A DNA stretch of 64,000 nt from Clostridium nigeriense (GTDB lineage: Bacteria > Bacillota > Clostridia > Clostridiales > Clostridiaceae): assembly GCF_900086595.1 (NCBI RefSeq), contig NZ_LT575472.1, forward strand, positions 1,046,451 to 1,110,450, in the 5' to 3' direction. Below, one piece after another: positions 1 to 9,504 of this stretch (position 1 is its first letter; the number at the start of each line of letters is the position of its first letter). The notes beneath the pieces are model-generated. The model saw nothing but the letters and a program-made list of their open reading frames with translations, had not been told where the DNA came from and ran no database searches. A program made the position numbers and the translations under genes.

Positions 1-396
1 GATGTAGATCCAAGAATTATGGAAGGATTACAAGCTAACTTCGTAGGAGAATGTACAGAAGTAGGAATGTACTTAGCAATGTCAAGACAAGCTGATAGAG
101 AAGGATTCCCAGAAGTTGCAGAAGCATATAAGAGAATAGCATTTGAAGAAGCAGAACACGCTGCAAAATTTGCTGAACTAATCGGAGAAGTAGTTGTAGC
201 TGATACAAAAGCTAACTTACAAGCTAGAGTTGATGCAGAGCACGGAGCTTGCCAAGGAAAAATGGATTTAGCTAAATTAGCTAAAGAATTAAACTTAGAT
301 GCAATCCATGATACAGTTCATGAAATGTGTAAAGATGAAGCTAGACACGGACAAGCATTTAAGGGATTATTAGATAGATATTTTGGTAACAACTAG
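1..396 (+). CDS. Reverse rubrerythrin / NADH peroxidase family protein (5' end missing)
   Basis: The reading frame is open from base 1 and continues upstream of the window, so this is the C-terminal part of a longer protein; the ATG at 19 is internal. The visible part is a ferritin-like four-helix diiron domain with paired Glu/His motifs (EEAEHA about residue 52 and DEARHG near the end of this fragment). In clostridia reverse rubrerythrins carry an N-terminal rubredoxin domain followed by this diiron domain and reduce hydrogen peroxide in the cytoplasm as part of oxygen defence. The rubredoxin part would lie outside the window, so the domain order is inferred. A strong terminator follows immediately, ending the transcript. 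Confidence 0.85.
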   Translation, partial: DVDPRIMEGLQANFVGECTEVGMYLAMSRQADREGFPEVAEAYKRIAFEEAEHAAKFAELIGEVVVADTKANLQARVDAEHGACQGKMDLAKLAKELNLDAIHDTVHEMCKDEARHGQAFKGLLDRYFGNN

Positions 397-426
397 TAAA
401 ACTATTACTTATAAATAAAACCAGTT

Positions 427-475
427 AAAGAAGCTATATAGAAGTTATTAGTACTTCATATAGCTTCTTTTTTTA
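427..475 (+). terminator. Intrinsic terminator after the rubrerythrin gene
   Basis: AAGAAGCTATAT...GAAGT pairs with ACTTC...ATATAGCTTCTT (one bulged A), about 17 bp of stem with a short loop, followed directly by a T-run. Confidence 0.85.
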
Positions 476-583
476 TTAAAAAAAAATATATATAAAGAAT
501 GTAAACAATTAACTAAATTAATTTAAAGTATGATATTATATAACTAGATAAATTTTCTATTTATAGGAGGATCAACAATTTCT

Positions 584-2146
584 ATGAAAAGTTTTTATAA
601 AGTTTTAATTGTAGATGATGAAAGTATTCTTAGAAATGGGTTAAAGCATCTTTGTAATTGGGAGGATGAAGGCTTTAAGTTAATAGGGGAAGCTGCTAAT
701 GGTAAAGAAGCATTAGAAATGATTAAAGATAAAGAGCCTAATATAGTAATAACGGATTTAATTATGCCTGAAATTGATGGTATAGAATTAGCCAAAATAA
801 TAAAAAAGGAATATCCAAGGATAAAGGTTCTTGTTTTAAGTAATATTTCTGAATTCGATTATGTAAAAGAAAGTTTTAAATATGGGATTCATGATTATTT
901 ACTCAAAACAGAGGCAAGTCCAGAAAGTATGTTACCTATCTTAAAAAATATGGTTAAAGAAATAGATAGTGATGATTTAAATGAAAATAAATATAATGAA
1001 GAAAAGGCATTAGAAGATTTAACTTTAGATTTAATACTAGAAAAAGAAATAGATGAAGAGTCTGTAGAAAAGCTATTTAAATATTTTACTTTAGAAAATT
1101 ATTGTTTACTAATTTCTGAAATATATAAAGAAGATGATGATAATATAGGATTAGAAATTATTAAGGAGAAGATAAGGGATAGTATTAAAGAGACCTTAGT
1201 AGAGTATATAAAAATAACTACCTTTATTAAAAATAAAATAATTATAGTAATTAATCATAATAACCATGCTCAATTAAAAATGTTAAAGGATATAGAAATG
1301 GTTACAAAAGATATATTTGAAAATTATGAGATTAGTCCATTTATTTTAATTGAAGGTAATGATATAAAACGTAATATTCATTATTCCTATGAAGAAGCTT
1401 TGATTATAAAAAACAAATCTATTTATTTTGATAAAGCTTTAATACGGAAAAGTGATATAAAAGAAAGAAGTATAAAAATAAAGTTTGATTATGATTTATT
1501 TAATTCACTGATTGGAAAATTAGACTTTAATGGATGTATACACATAATTAAAAAATACTTAGATATAATAAAAGAAAACACTTATATGGAAGAGTATGAT
1601 TTAAAAAAGTTTTGTCAAAATTTAATTTATAATGCATTAAGTAGCTTAGAAAATTATGATTCAGAATTAATTAATATATCTAAAAAGAAAATTGTATTAT
1701 TTAAAAAAATAGATATAGCTAGGAGTTTTAATGAATTAGTTAATATTGTAATAGACACTTTTAAATATATAGATGACTTATCACAAAATAGCCTAAACTC
1801 AAAAAATAATAGTTATATAATAAAAATAGTTAAAGATTATGTTGATAAAAATTATAAGGATGAAATATCGGTTGCCACTATTTCAAAGGATTTAAGCATA
1901 AATTATAATTATTTATCTTATTGTTTTAAAAATGAAACTAGCGAAAATTTAAGCTCTTACATAAGCAAGGTAAGGGTAGAAAAGGCAAAAATATATTTAG
2001 AAGATTTTAAAATTCCAATAGCGAATATTAGCGAAATGGTTGGGTTTTCAGAGCATAATTATTTTTCTAAAATCTTTAAGAAATATACCTCTCTTACTCC
2101 TACAGAGTATAGAAGGATGGTAAAAATAAATGATAAGAAAAGATAG
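584..2146 (+). CDS. YesN-type response regulator (REC + AraC HTH)
   Basis: Cytoplasmic two-component response regulator of 520 aa. The N-terminal receiver domain (about residues 4-120) has the acidic pair D11-D12, the phosphoacceptor D58 in ITDLIMP and the conserved K108. The middle is a poorly conserved helical region. The C-terminal 100 residues are an AraC-type double helix-turn-helix ending in the typical GFSEHNYFSKIFKKY and TPTEYR motifs. AGGAGG lies 13 bases before the ATG. Its 3' end overlaps the downstream YesM-type kinase gene by 17 bases, so the two are translated together. Position next to a sugar importer and GH42 gene suggests that it activates that cassette in response to an extracellular oligosaccharide (inference from family practice). 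Confidence 0.9.
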   Translation: MKSFYKVLIVDDESILRNGLKHLCNWEDEGFKLIGEAANGKEALEMIKDKEPNIVITDLIMPEIDGIELAKIIKKEYPRIKVLVLSNISEFDYVKESFKYGIHDYLLKTEASPESMLPILKNMVKEIDSDDLNENKYNEEKALEDLTLDLILEKEIDEESVEKLFKYFTLENYCLLISEIYKEDDDNIGLEIIKEKIRDSIKETLVEYIKITTFIKNKIIIVINHNNHAQLKMLKDIEMVTKDIFENYEISPFILIEGNDIKRNIHYSYEEALIIKNKSIYFDKALIRKSDIKERSIKIKFDYDLFNSLIGKLDFNGCIHIIKKYLDIIKENTYMEEYDLKKFCQNLIYNALSSLENYDSELINISKKKIVLFKKIDIARSFNELVNIVIDTFKYIDDLSQNSLNSKNNSYIIKIVKDYVDKNYKDEISVATISKDLSINYNYLSYCFKNETSENLSSYISKVRVEKAKIYLEDFKIPIANISEMVGFSEHNYFSKIFKKYTSLTPTEYRRMVKINDKKR

Positions 2147-3869
2147 CATTTTTAACAAACTACTTTGGATTAATAGTATTTATATATCAATAATTTGTTT
2201 TATACTCACTTTATTAGCTGTAAATATTTCTAAGAAAATAATTGTAGATCAAGCTATAAAAAATTTTAGTAAAAATTATGAGTATATTCAAAAAGATTTA
2301 GTAGATTACAATTATGAAATAATACAAGCTTTAACTAAAATAAGTAAGAGTGAAGTATTTAAGGAATACTTAAGTGAACCTATAGGTGATAGTGTAAAGC
2401 AGTTTAATATGGTTGTTTCCTTAGGCAATTATATGGAGTCTAACAAAGAGTATCTAACTCCTAAGAATTCACATATTGTTGCAGTTGGAACTAATTCTAT
2501 GTATTATTCTACTAATTCATTACATTGGGATATAGAACTTAAGGATGTTTTTGATAAGTTAGATATAGAAAATGGAAATAATATAGGATATAAAATAGCA
2601 GATACTTCTGATATTAAGTCCGTAAGATATAAAAAATCTCTTTTAGCAATTAAGCCCTTAATAGATAAGAATAATAAATCAAAATTATATGGACATATGT
2701 ATCTAGTTATTGATGAGAGAGCAATATATAATATGTATGAAAAATATTTAACTGATGGAATGACTTTTATATTAATATCATCTGATGGACAAGTTATGTC
2801 TAGCAATGAGATAGATAAGATAACTACCTATGATTATGATTTATTAGAGAAGTGTAAAGTAAATGAAAATGGTAAACCTATTCAAATAAGAAAAGGACAA
2901 TATAATCATACCTTAGTATCAAATTACATTCCATTTTTTGATGCGTATTTTATTGCTGATATAAATCATAACTCTGTATCAAATACTTTAAATAATTTAA
3001 AGTATTATATGATTATTATAATCAGTATTAGTTTATTATTGATAATTATAGCTACATACATAATATCTTATAGATTTTCTAAACCATTATTATCATTAGT
3101 AGATTTAATGTCTAAAGGAACTTTAGAGCCAATAGTAGATAATAAAAATAAGATGAAGGAAACTTATGAGATAAGAGTTCTTACAAATGCTTATGATGAT
3201 ATGGTAGAAAAGATAGATTATTATGTAAAAAACTTAATTTCAGAAGAAGAGGAAAGAAGAAAGGCTGAACTTAATGCTCTTCAAATGCAAATAAACCCAC
3301 ACTTTTTATATAATACTTTAAGTACTATAAAATATTTAGCTAGAAGTGAAAAAATAAATGAGGTAGATAAAACTATAGATGCATTAATTTCTATTCTAAG
3401 AAATACTATAGGAACTACTGAAGAAATGGCTACAATAAAATCTGAAATTGAAAATTTAGAACAATATATTTATATTAATAAATTAAGATTTCGTTCATCT
3501 ACTAATGTAACATTTAAGGTTAGTGAAGATTGTAATGATATATTGATTCCTAAATTAATAATACAGCCATTTATAGAAAATGCTTTTTTCCATGCTTTTA
3601 CTGGAAAATCTCAAGGTGAAATTAATATTTTTATAAATAGAAATGGAAATTTTATAATTATTGAGATAATTGATAATGGTATAGGAATGGAAGAGACTGA
3701 TATAAATAAGATTAGAAGGAAAAATCTAAAGGGTGGAATAGGAATAAAAAATGTAGATGAAAGAATAAAGCTGATTTATGGAGAAGAGTTTGGGGTAAAA
3801 ATAGTTAGCGAAAAAGAGTATGGAACTATTGTATCTATAAAAATACCAATAGATAAAAAAGAAAAATAA
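2130..3869 (+). CDS. YesM-type sensor histidine kinase
   Basis: Membrane-bound sensor of 579 aa. A first transmembrane helix (about residues 13-35) and a second (about 290-315) enclose an extracellular sensor segment. A HAMP-like linker follows, then the His_kinase domain with H391 in QINPHFLYNTL, the hallmark of the LytS/YesM class, and a C-terminal HATPase domain with IENAFFHAF (N box), DNGIGM (G1) and GGIGIKNV (G2). It overlaps the preceding response regulator gene by 17 bases, indicating one operon and a cognate pair. The adjacent ABC importer and galactosidase suggest a plant-type or galacto-oligosaccharide signal, but the ligand cannot be read from the sequence. A perfect hairpin follows the stop codon. 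Confidence 0.9.
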   Translation: MIRKDSIFNKLLWINSIYISIICFILTLLAVNISKKIIVDQAIKNFSKNYEYIQKDLVDYNYEIIQALTKISKSEVFKEYLSEPIGDSVKQFNMVVSLGNYMESNKEYLTPKNSHIVAVGTNSMYYSTNSLHWDIELKDVFDKLDIENGNNIGYKIADTSDIKSVRYKKSLLAIKPLIDKNNKSKLYGHMYLVIDERAIYNMYEKYLTDGMTFILISSDGQVMSSNEIDKITTYDYDLLEKCKVNENGKPIQIRKGQYNHTLVSNYIPFFDAYFIADINHNSVSNTLNNLKYYMIIIISISLLLIIIATYIISYRFSKPLLSLVDLMSKGTLEPIVDNKNKMKETYEIRVLTNAYDDMVEKIDYYVKNLISEEEERRKAELNALQMQINPHFLYNTLSTIKYLARSEKINEVDKTIDALISILRNTIGTTEEMATIKSEIENLEQYIYINKLRFRSSTNVTFKVSEDCNDILIPKLIIQPFIENAFFHAFTGKSQGEINIFINRNGNFIIIEIIDNGIGMEETDINKIRRKNLKGGIGIKNVDERIKLIYGEEFGVKIVSEKEYGTIVSIKIPIDKKEK

Positions 3870-3912
3870 AATTTATTAACTAAAATGATAGTTTTTATAG
3901 AGATATGTTAAT

Positions 3913-3944
3913 GGAGATAGTAAAATTTTACTATCTCCTCTTTA
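3913..3944 (+). terminator. Hairpin terminator after the sensor kinase
   Basis: GGAGATAGTAAAA and TTTTACTATCTCC form a perfect 26-base palindrome; the T-tract after it is short (CTCTTT), so termination may be partial. Confidence 0.6.
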
Positions 3945-4051
3945 GGTATTACAAAAGATATATAATAATTCGTTAAAAAGTATCAATTGTATGAAAAATT
4001 ACTAATAAGAATTTATGCTTATAAAATAGTAGCAAAAGAACGAAAATCTTT

Positions 4052-4065
4052 ACTAAACGTTTTCA
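4052..4065 (+). promoter_or_regulatory. Possible CcpA cre site upstream of the sugar-binding lipoprotein
   Basis: ACTAAACGTTTTCA matches the 3' half of the Firmicute cre consensus TGWNANCGNTNWCA fully but misses the first two bases. It lies about 50 bases before the start codon of a sugar uptake gene, where catabolite repression would be expected. A single imperfect match, so weak. Confidence 0.35.
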
Positions 4066-4114
4066 TAAGTCGGTTGTTATTATATATGTATAAAGAGAGT
4101 TTGGAGGTATTAAT

Positions 4115-5413
4115 ATGAAAATCAAAAAATTGTTAAGCACAATTATGGCACTTACAGTAACAACTACAATTTTAGCTGGATGTGGAAATAAGTCTGAGGG
4201 GGATAAGGCCACTAGCAGCGAAGGAAATAAATTAGTTGCTTGGTGTTGGGATCAATCCTTTAATGGAGCTGCTTTAAAGATAGCTGAAGAGCTTTATAAA
4301 AAGGATAATCCAGATTTTACTTTAGAAATAGTAGATATGTCAAAGATTGATTTAGAGCAAAAGCTTAATACAAATTTAGTATCAGGAGTTACAACAGGTC
4401 TTCCAGATATAATTTTAGCAAATGATATAAATATAGCTAAATATATTAATTCATATGATGGTGCATTTGCTGATTTAAGTGGAAAAATTAATTATGATGA
4501 TTTTTCTAAGTATAAAGTTGATGGTGTTACTATAAATGGAAAACAATATGCAATACCTTTTGATATAGGTTCAGCAGGTATGTTCTACAGAAGTGACTAT
4601 TTAGAAGCTGCTGGATTCAAACCAGAAGATTTAGAAAATATAACTTGGGAAAGATATATTGAAATCGGTAAGGTAGTTAAAGAAAAGACTGGAAAGGATA
4701 TGCTTACAGTTAACCCAAATGAAGATACATTAATTCCTATAATCTTAAACTCAGCAGGTTCTTGGTTTACTACAGAAGATAATAAACCTAACTTTGTTGG
4801 TAATAAAGCTTTAACAGAAGCATTGAAAGTATTTAAAGAATTATCAACTTCTGGAATTGCAAAACCAGTAACTGGTTGGAGTGAATTTGTTGGAAGCTTT
4901 AATAATGGTGATGTTGCTACAGTAATTTCTGCAGTATGGCAAATTCCAACTATAATGGATGCAAAGGATCAATCAGGCAAATGGGGAGTTGCTCCTATCC
5001 CAAGATTAAGTAATGTAGATGGTGCTAAAAATGCATCAAATGAAGGTGGATCTAGCTGGATGGTATTAGATTCATCAAAGAGTAAAGATTTAGCTATAGA
5101 TTTCTTAGCTAAGACTATTGGAGGAAATAGTGATTTCTATTCTGAATTCTTAACTAATAATGGTGGAGTTGGATCATATACAAAGGCATTTACAAGTGAA
5201 GCATATTCTAAGGAAATAGAATTCTTTGGTGGACAAAAGGTTTATCAAATATTCTCAGAATGGTCTAAGGAAGTACCAGGAATAACTATAGGAATGTACA
5301 CTCAAGAAGCAAAGGATGCTTTAAAGACAGAATTCTCTAATATAGTAAATGGTGGAGATATAAACAAGTCCTTAGAAGCTATGCAAAGCTTATTTGAGCA
5401 ACAAGTACAATAG
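4115..5413 (+). CDS. Sugar ABC transporter substrate-binding lipoprotein
   Basis: Extracellular solute-binding protein family 1 (MalE-like), 432 aa. A signal peptide ends in the lipobox LAGCG, so the mature protein is lipid-anchored at the cysteine, and a Ser/Lys-rich linker precedes the binding domain. The ATG has GGAGG seven bases upstream. It is followed by a repeat and a strong hairpin without a U-tract, then two permease genes and a GH42 beta-galactosidase, so it probably captures a galactose-containing oligosaccharide. Substrate is inferred from the neighbour only. The preceding YesNM pair is the likely regulator. Confidence 0.88.
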   Translation: MKIKKLLSTIMALTVTTTILAGCGNKSEGDKATSSEGNKLVAWCWDQSFNGAALKIAEELYKKDNPDFTLEIVDMSKIDLEQKLNTNLVSGVTTGLPDIILANDINIAKYINSYDGAFADLSGKINYDDFSKYKVDGVTINGKQYAIPFDIGSAGMFYRSDYLEAAGFKPEDLENITWERYIEIGKVVKEKTGKDMLTVNPNEDTLIPIILNSAGSWFTTEDNKPNFVGNKALTEALKVFKELSTSGIAKPVTGWSEFVGSFNNGDVATVISAVWQIPTIMDAKDQSGKWGVAPIPRLSNVDGAKNASNEGGSSWMVLDSSKSKDLAIDFLAKTIGGNSDFYSEFLTNNGGVGSYTKAFTSEAYSKEIEFFGGQKVYQIFSEWSKEVPGITIGMYTQEAKDALKTEFSNIVNGGDINKSLEAMQSLFEQQVQ

Positions 5414-5541
5414 GAATGAATAATGAAGAATGTAAAATGAAGAATTTTGGAGAAAACTCCTGAAGGAGTTTTGAAAAAAATAAATAGTAATTTGGAACAA
5501 ATTACATCATTAATTTTACATTCTTAATTCTTAATTTTTAA
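5414..5541. repeat. Modular hairpin intergenic repeat, copy 1
   Basis: The left arm contains GAAGAATGTAAAATGAAG and the right arm ATTTTACATTCTTAATTC, which are nearly complementary. Inside lie two small hairpins, AAAACTCC-TGAA-GGAGTTTT and GTAATTTG-GAA-CAAATTAC. The same arms and modules recur in other gaps of the window (near 10.95, 12.5, 20.5, 21.7, 49.3 and 50.6 kb). Confidence 0.75.
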
Positions 5542-5580
5542 TTATAAATGGGAGTTGTCTTAGGCAGCTCCCATTTATAA
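5542..5580 (+). other. Strong hairpin without U-tract between binding protein and permease genes
   Basis: TTATAAATGGGAGTTG (5542-5557) pairs with CAGCTCCCATTTATAA (5565-5580), 16 bp with one G-U pair and a 7-base loop. No T-run follows on the + strand. Such hairpins often stabilise the upstream mRNA and give more binding protein than permease; this role is inferred. Confidence 0.6.
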
Positions 5581-5607
5581 AAAGACAGTTTAGGATGGTG
5601 GTACTTT

Positions 5608-6501
5608 ATGGAGAATAATTTAAATTATAAAAAGAAAAGAAAAATTAATATAAATACATGGAAATTTATATTAATCCCAACATTATTAATAGTAATATTT
5701 AGTTTTTATCCTATGATAAAAGCTCTTATCTTATCTTTTCAATCAGGAAAAGGTTTAGCTACACAATTTAGTGGTTTAAGCAATTATATTAGATTATTTA
5801 AAGATCCTGTTTTTAAACAATCTGTATTTAATACCGTGATCTATTTAATAATACAAGTTCCAATTATGCTTATTTTAGGTTTAATTATTGCTAATTTATT
5901 AAACAATAAATATATAAAGTTTAAGGGATTTTTTAGAACAGCAATATTTTTACCATGTATAACATCTTTAGTAGCTTATTCAGTATTATTTAAAAGTTTA
6001 TTTTCAGTAGATGGAGTTGTAAATAAGTTTTTAATGTTTATAAATGTAATAGATCAACCTATTGCTTGGCTACTAGATCCCTTCTGGGCAAAGGTAGTTA
6101 TAATTATAGCTATAACATGGAGATGGACAGGCTATAATATGATGTTTTATCTAGCAGCAATGCAAAATATAGATACTAGCATTTATGAAGCTGCAAAGGT
6201 AGATGGAGCTACAGGAATTAAACAATTCTTTAAAATAACAGTTCCAATGTTAAAACCAATAATTTTATTTACAGCAATAACATCTACAAATGGTACACTA
6301 CAGTTATTTGATGAAGCTATGAACATAACTGCTGGTGGGCCAGGAAATGCAACTATGACTATATCTCAATATATATATAATTTATCCTTTGTATATACTC
6401 CTAACTTTGGATATGCAGCAACAGTTTCTTATGCAATAGTATTTATGGTGGCAATTTTAGCAATAATTCAAAGTAAAGTGGCAGGTGATAGAAATGAGTA
6501 A
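5608..6501 (+). CDS. Sugar ABC transporter permease (MalF/UgpA type)
   Basis: Integral membrane protein of 297 aa with six predicted transmembrane helices. The EAA loop is visible as EAAKVDGATGIKQFFKITVP, which docks onto the ATPase subunit. It is the first of two permeases for the binding protein encoded upstream and overlaps the next permease gene by eight bases. No ATPase gene is in the cassette, so a shared MsmX-like ATPase elsewhere in the genome probably energises transport, as is known for this importer class in Firmicutes. Confidence 0.9.
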   Translation: MENNLNYKKKRKININTWKFILIPTLLIVIFSFYPMIKALILSFQSGKGLATQFSGLSNYIRLFKDPVFKQSVFNTVIYLIIQVPIMLILGLIIANLLNNKYIKFKGFFRTAIFLPCITSLVAYSVLFKSLFSVDGVVNKFLMFINVIDQPIAWLLDPFWAKVVIIIAITWRWTGYNMMFYLAAMQNIDTSIYEAAKVDGATGIKQFFKITVPMLKPIILFTAITSTNGTLQLFDEAMNITAGGPGNATMTISQYIYNLSFVYTPNFGYAATVSYAIVFMVAILAIIQSKVAGDRNE

Positions 6502-7300
6502 GAGAAATAAAGTTTTTTCATATATATTTTTAATTACTGCATCAGCATTATCAATTTTCCCATTTTTGTGGATGATTATTGGTGCAACAAATTCTTCAGT
6601 TGATATTACAAAGGGAAAGCTTTCTTTTGGTGGAGAGTTTATAAACAATATAACTAATTTGTTTAATAGTGTGGATGTAATGGCTGGAGTGATAATGTCT
6701 CTTAAGGTAGCTTTTTTAGGAACTATATTAACTCTTGTTATTTGTTCTATGGCTGGATATGGATTTGAAATATTTAAAACTAAAACAAGTGAAAAAGTAA
6801 TGGGATTTGTTATGTTATCAATGATGATGCCTTTTGCAGCAATTATGGTACCTTTATTTAAGCTTTTTAGTGGAATGGGACTTTTAGATACAAGTCTAGC
6901 GTTAATTTTACCAGGAGTATCTACTGCATTTTTAATTTATTTCTTTAGACAAAATACAAAGGCCTTTCCTCGTGAAATATTAGAAGCAGCAAGAGTTGAT
7001 GGAGTAGGAGAGTACGGATCATTTTTCAAAATTTATCTTCCAACCATGAAATCAACTTATGCAGCAGCAGCTATAATAACATTTATGAATTATTGGAATT
7101 CATTTTTATGGCCATTAATATCTATACAAACTCCTAGTAAGAGAACACTACCTCTTGTTATATCATCATTAGCAACAGCATATAGTCCAGATTATGGTAT
7201 GATAATGGTATCAATAATAATTACAACATTACCATCGGCTTTAATTTTCTTCTTAATGCAAAAGAACTTTGTAGAAGGTATTGTTGGATCAGTTAAGTAG
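6494..7300 (+). CDS. Sugar ABC transporter permease (MalG/UgpE type)
   Basis: Second membrane subunit, 268 aa, six predicted helices, with the EAA loop EAARVDGVGEYGSFFKIYLP. An in-frame GTG at 6485 is possible, but AGGTGA at 6483-6488 is correctly spaced for the ATG at 6494, which is chosen here; the start overlaps the upstream permease stop. Pairs with that permease to form the pore of the oligosaccharide importer and is followed after 17 bases by the GH42 gene, in the same operon. Confidence 0.9.
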   Translation: MSKRNKVFSYIFLITASALSIFPFLWMIIGATNSSVDITKGKLSFGGEFINNITNLFNSVDVMAGVIMSLKVAFLGTILTLVICSMAGYGFEIFKTKTSEKVMGFVMLSMMMPFAAIMVPLFKLFSGMGLLDTSLALILPGVSTAFLIYFFRQNTKAFPREILEAARVDGVGEYGSFFKIYLPTMKSTYAAAAIITFMNYWNSFLWPLISIQTPSKRTLPLVISSLATAYSPDYGMIMVSIIITTLPSALIFFLMQKNFVEGIVGSVK

Positions 7301-7317
7301 TAAAAGGAGAAAGTTTA

Positions 7318-9333
7318 ATGGAAAATATATTTGATAAATTTTTACACGGAGCAGATTATAATCCAGAGCAATGGCTTGATTATCCAGAAATATTTCAAAG
7401 AGATATTGAACTTATGAAAAAAGCACATTGTAATGTTATGTCTGTTGGAATATTTTCTTGGGCAGCCCTTGAACCAGAAGAGGGAGTCTTTAATTTTGAA
7501 TGGCTTGATAAAGTTATAAACACTTTATATGAAAATGGAATAAGTACAATACTTGCAACTCCAAGTGGAGCAAGACCGGCCTGGTTATCACAAAAGTATC
7601 CAGAGGTTTTAAGAGTATCAGAAACTAGAGTTAGAAACTTTCATGGATTTAGGCATAACCATTGCTATACTTCTCCTGTATATAGAGAAAAAACTAAAAT
7701 TTTAAACAGTAAGTTAGCGGAAAGATATGCTAATAATCCAGCAGTTATTATGTGGCATATTTCTAATGAATTTGGAGGGGAATGTCACTGTGATCTTTGT
7801 CAAAATGAATTTAGAAAATGGCTTAAGGAAAAATATAAAACTTTAGATAATTTAAATAAAAGTTGGTGGACAACCTTTTGGAGTCATACCTTTAATTCTT
7901 GGGATCAAATAGAAAGTCCATCACCAATAGGAGAAAATCAAGTTCATGCTCTAAATATAGATTGGAAGAGATTCGTAACAGATAGGACTATAGATTTTAT
8001 GAAGCATGAAATAAATACAGTTAAAAAGTATAATCCTAATATTCCAGCAACTACTAATTTTATGTATTATTATGAAGGGTTAAACTATTTTAAGTTTAAG
8101 GATTATGTAGATGTTGTATCATATGATTCATATCCTGAATGGCATAGTGAGGATAATATAGAAGTTGCATATAGAGTAGCTGCATACTTTGATATTATGA
8201 GAAGTATAAAAGGAAAGCCATTTATGCTTATGGAAAGTACTCCAAGTATGACTAATTGGCAAAGCGTCAGTAAATTAAAGAAGCCTGGCATGCATAAATT
8301 ATCCTCAATGCAAGCAGTAGCACATGGATCAAATACAGTACAATATTTTCAATGGAGAAAAAGTAGAGGTTCAAGTGAAAAATTGCATGGAGCTGTTGTA
8401 GATCATTATGGAAAAGAAGACAATAGAGTATTTAATGATGTAAAAGAGGTTGGAATAACATTAGAATCTATTAATAAAATAATTAATACTAATGTTAAAG
8501 CAGATGTAGCTATAGTTTATGATTGGGAAAATATGTGGGCTTTAAATGATTCTCAAGGGCCAAGAAATATAGGTTTAAATTATAATGATATAGTTATGGA
8601 TTACTATAAGGTACTTTGGGAGCAAGGTATAAATGTTGATTTTGTAGATATGGAATGTAGCATTGATAAATATAAATTAGTCATTGCACCATTATTATAT
8701 ATGACTAGAAATAATTTTCAAGATAAGATTAGAGATTTTGTGAAAAATGGTGGAAACTTTGTAATGACTTACTTCTCAAGTATAGTAAATGATACTGATC
8801 TTTGTTATCTTGGGGGGTTCCCAGGAGAACTTATGGATGTATTTGGAATAAGAAGCGAAGAAGTTGATGCTTTATACGAATATGAAAAAAATGAAGTTAA
8901 ATTATATAAGAATAATAAATTATATAATTGTACACAAATATGTGATTTAATCCATGTAAAAGAAGCAGAAGTTTTAGCAGAGTATAATGAAGATTTCTAC
9001 AAGGGAAGAGCAGCCTTAACAAAAAATTCCTTTGGAAAGGGAAAGGCTTATTATATATGTTCTAGGATGGAAGAAGATTTTAACAAAGAGTTTTTTCATA
9101 GTTTAGTAAATGAATTAGAAATAGATAAAAAACTGAAAATAAATTTACCAAGAGGAATAACACTTTCTACAAGGGAAAATAGTAATGAAAAGTACTTCTT
9201 TTTACAAAATTATTTGGATGAAGAAAAAGAAGTTGATTTTGAAAAATATACTTTAAGAGACGTAGTAACCGGAAAATATTATAGTGGTAAGGTGAAATTA
9301 AAACCATATGAAGTGTTAATATTAGAATATTAA
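7318..9333 (+). CDS. GH42 beta-galactosidase
   Basis: Cytoplasmic glycoside hydrolase family 42 enzyme of 671 aa, hydrolysing terminal beta-galactosides brought in by the upstream importer. The N-terminal (beta/alpha)8 barrel begins with HGADYNPEQW. E151 in HISNEFGG is the expected acid/base and E306 in MLMESTPS the expected nucleophile. The cluster C-H-C-D-L-C just after E151, with an earlier Cys in HNHC, matches the structural zinc site of many GH42 enzymes. A trimerisation domain (about 390-600) and a small C-terminal beta domain follow. No signal peptide. It may act on galacto-oligosaccharides or on arabinosides; the family covers both. Confidence 0.9.
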   Translation: MENIFDKFLHGADYNPEQWLDYPEIFQRDIELMKKAHCNVMSVGIFSWAALEPEEGVFNFEWLDKVINTLYENGISTILATPSGARPAWLSQKYPEVLRVSETRVRNFHGFRHNHCYTSPVYREKTKILNSKLAERYANNPAVIMWHISNEFGGECHCDLCQNEFRKWLKEKYKTLDNLNKSWWTTFWSHTFNSWDQIESPSPIGENQVHALNIDWKRFVTDRTIDFMKHEINTVKKYNPNIPATTNFMYYYEGLNYFKFKDYVDVVSYDSYPEWHSEDNIEVAYRVAAYFDIMRSIKGKPFMLMESTPSMTNWQSVSKLKKPGMHKLSSMQAVAHGSNTVQYFQWRKSRGSSEKLHGAVVDHYGKEDNRVFNDVKEVGITLESINKIINTNVKADVAIVYDWENMWALNDSQGPRNIGLNYNDIVMDYYKVLWEQGINVDFVDMECSIDKYKLVIAPLLYMTRNNFQDKIRDFVKNGGNFVMTYFSSIVNDTDLCYLGGFPGELMDVFGIRSEEVDALYEYEKNEVKLYKNNKLYNCTQICDLIHVKEAEVLAEYNEDFYKGRAALTKNSFGKGKAYYICSRMEEDFNKEFFHSLVNELEIDKKLKINLPRGITLSTRENSNEKYFFLQNYLDEEKEVDFEKYTLRDVVTGKYYSGKVKLKPYEVLILEY

Positions 9334-9338
9334 TTTAG

Positions 9339-9378
9339 AAAAAAGTAGTGAATTTAAAAGAAAAGTTCACTACTTTTT
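9339..9378 (+). terminator. Intrinsic terminator after the GH42 gene
   Basis: AAAAAAGTAGTGAA pairs with TTCACTACTTTTT across a 13-base loop; the descending arm ends in the T-run. Confidence 0.85.
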
Positions 9379-9504
9379 AAATTTATACAAAAAATTAACA
9401 TTAATGTAATACTAAAAATAAACTATTTACTTTAAATATTGGTAAAATCAATTATAATTAAATGATAAGAGAATTGTTAAAAAATAAAGATTGAGGTGAA
9501 ATAA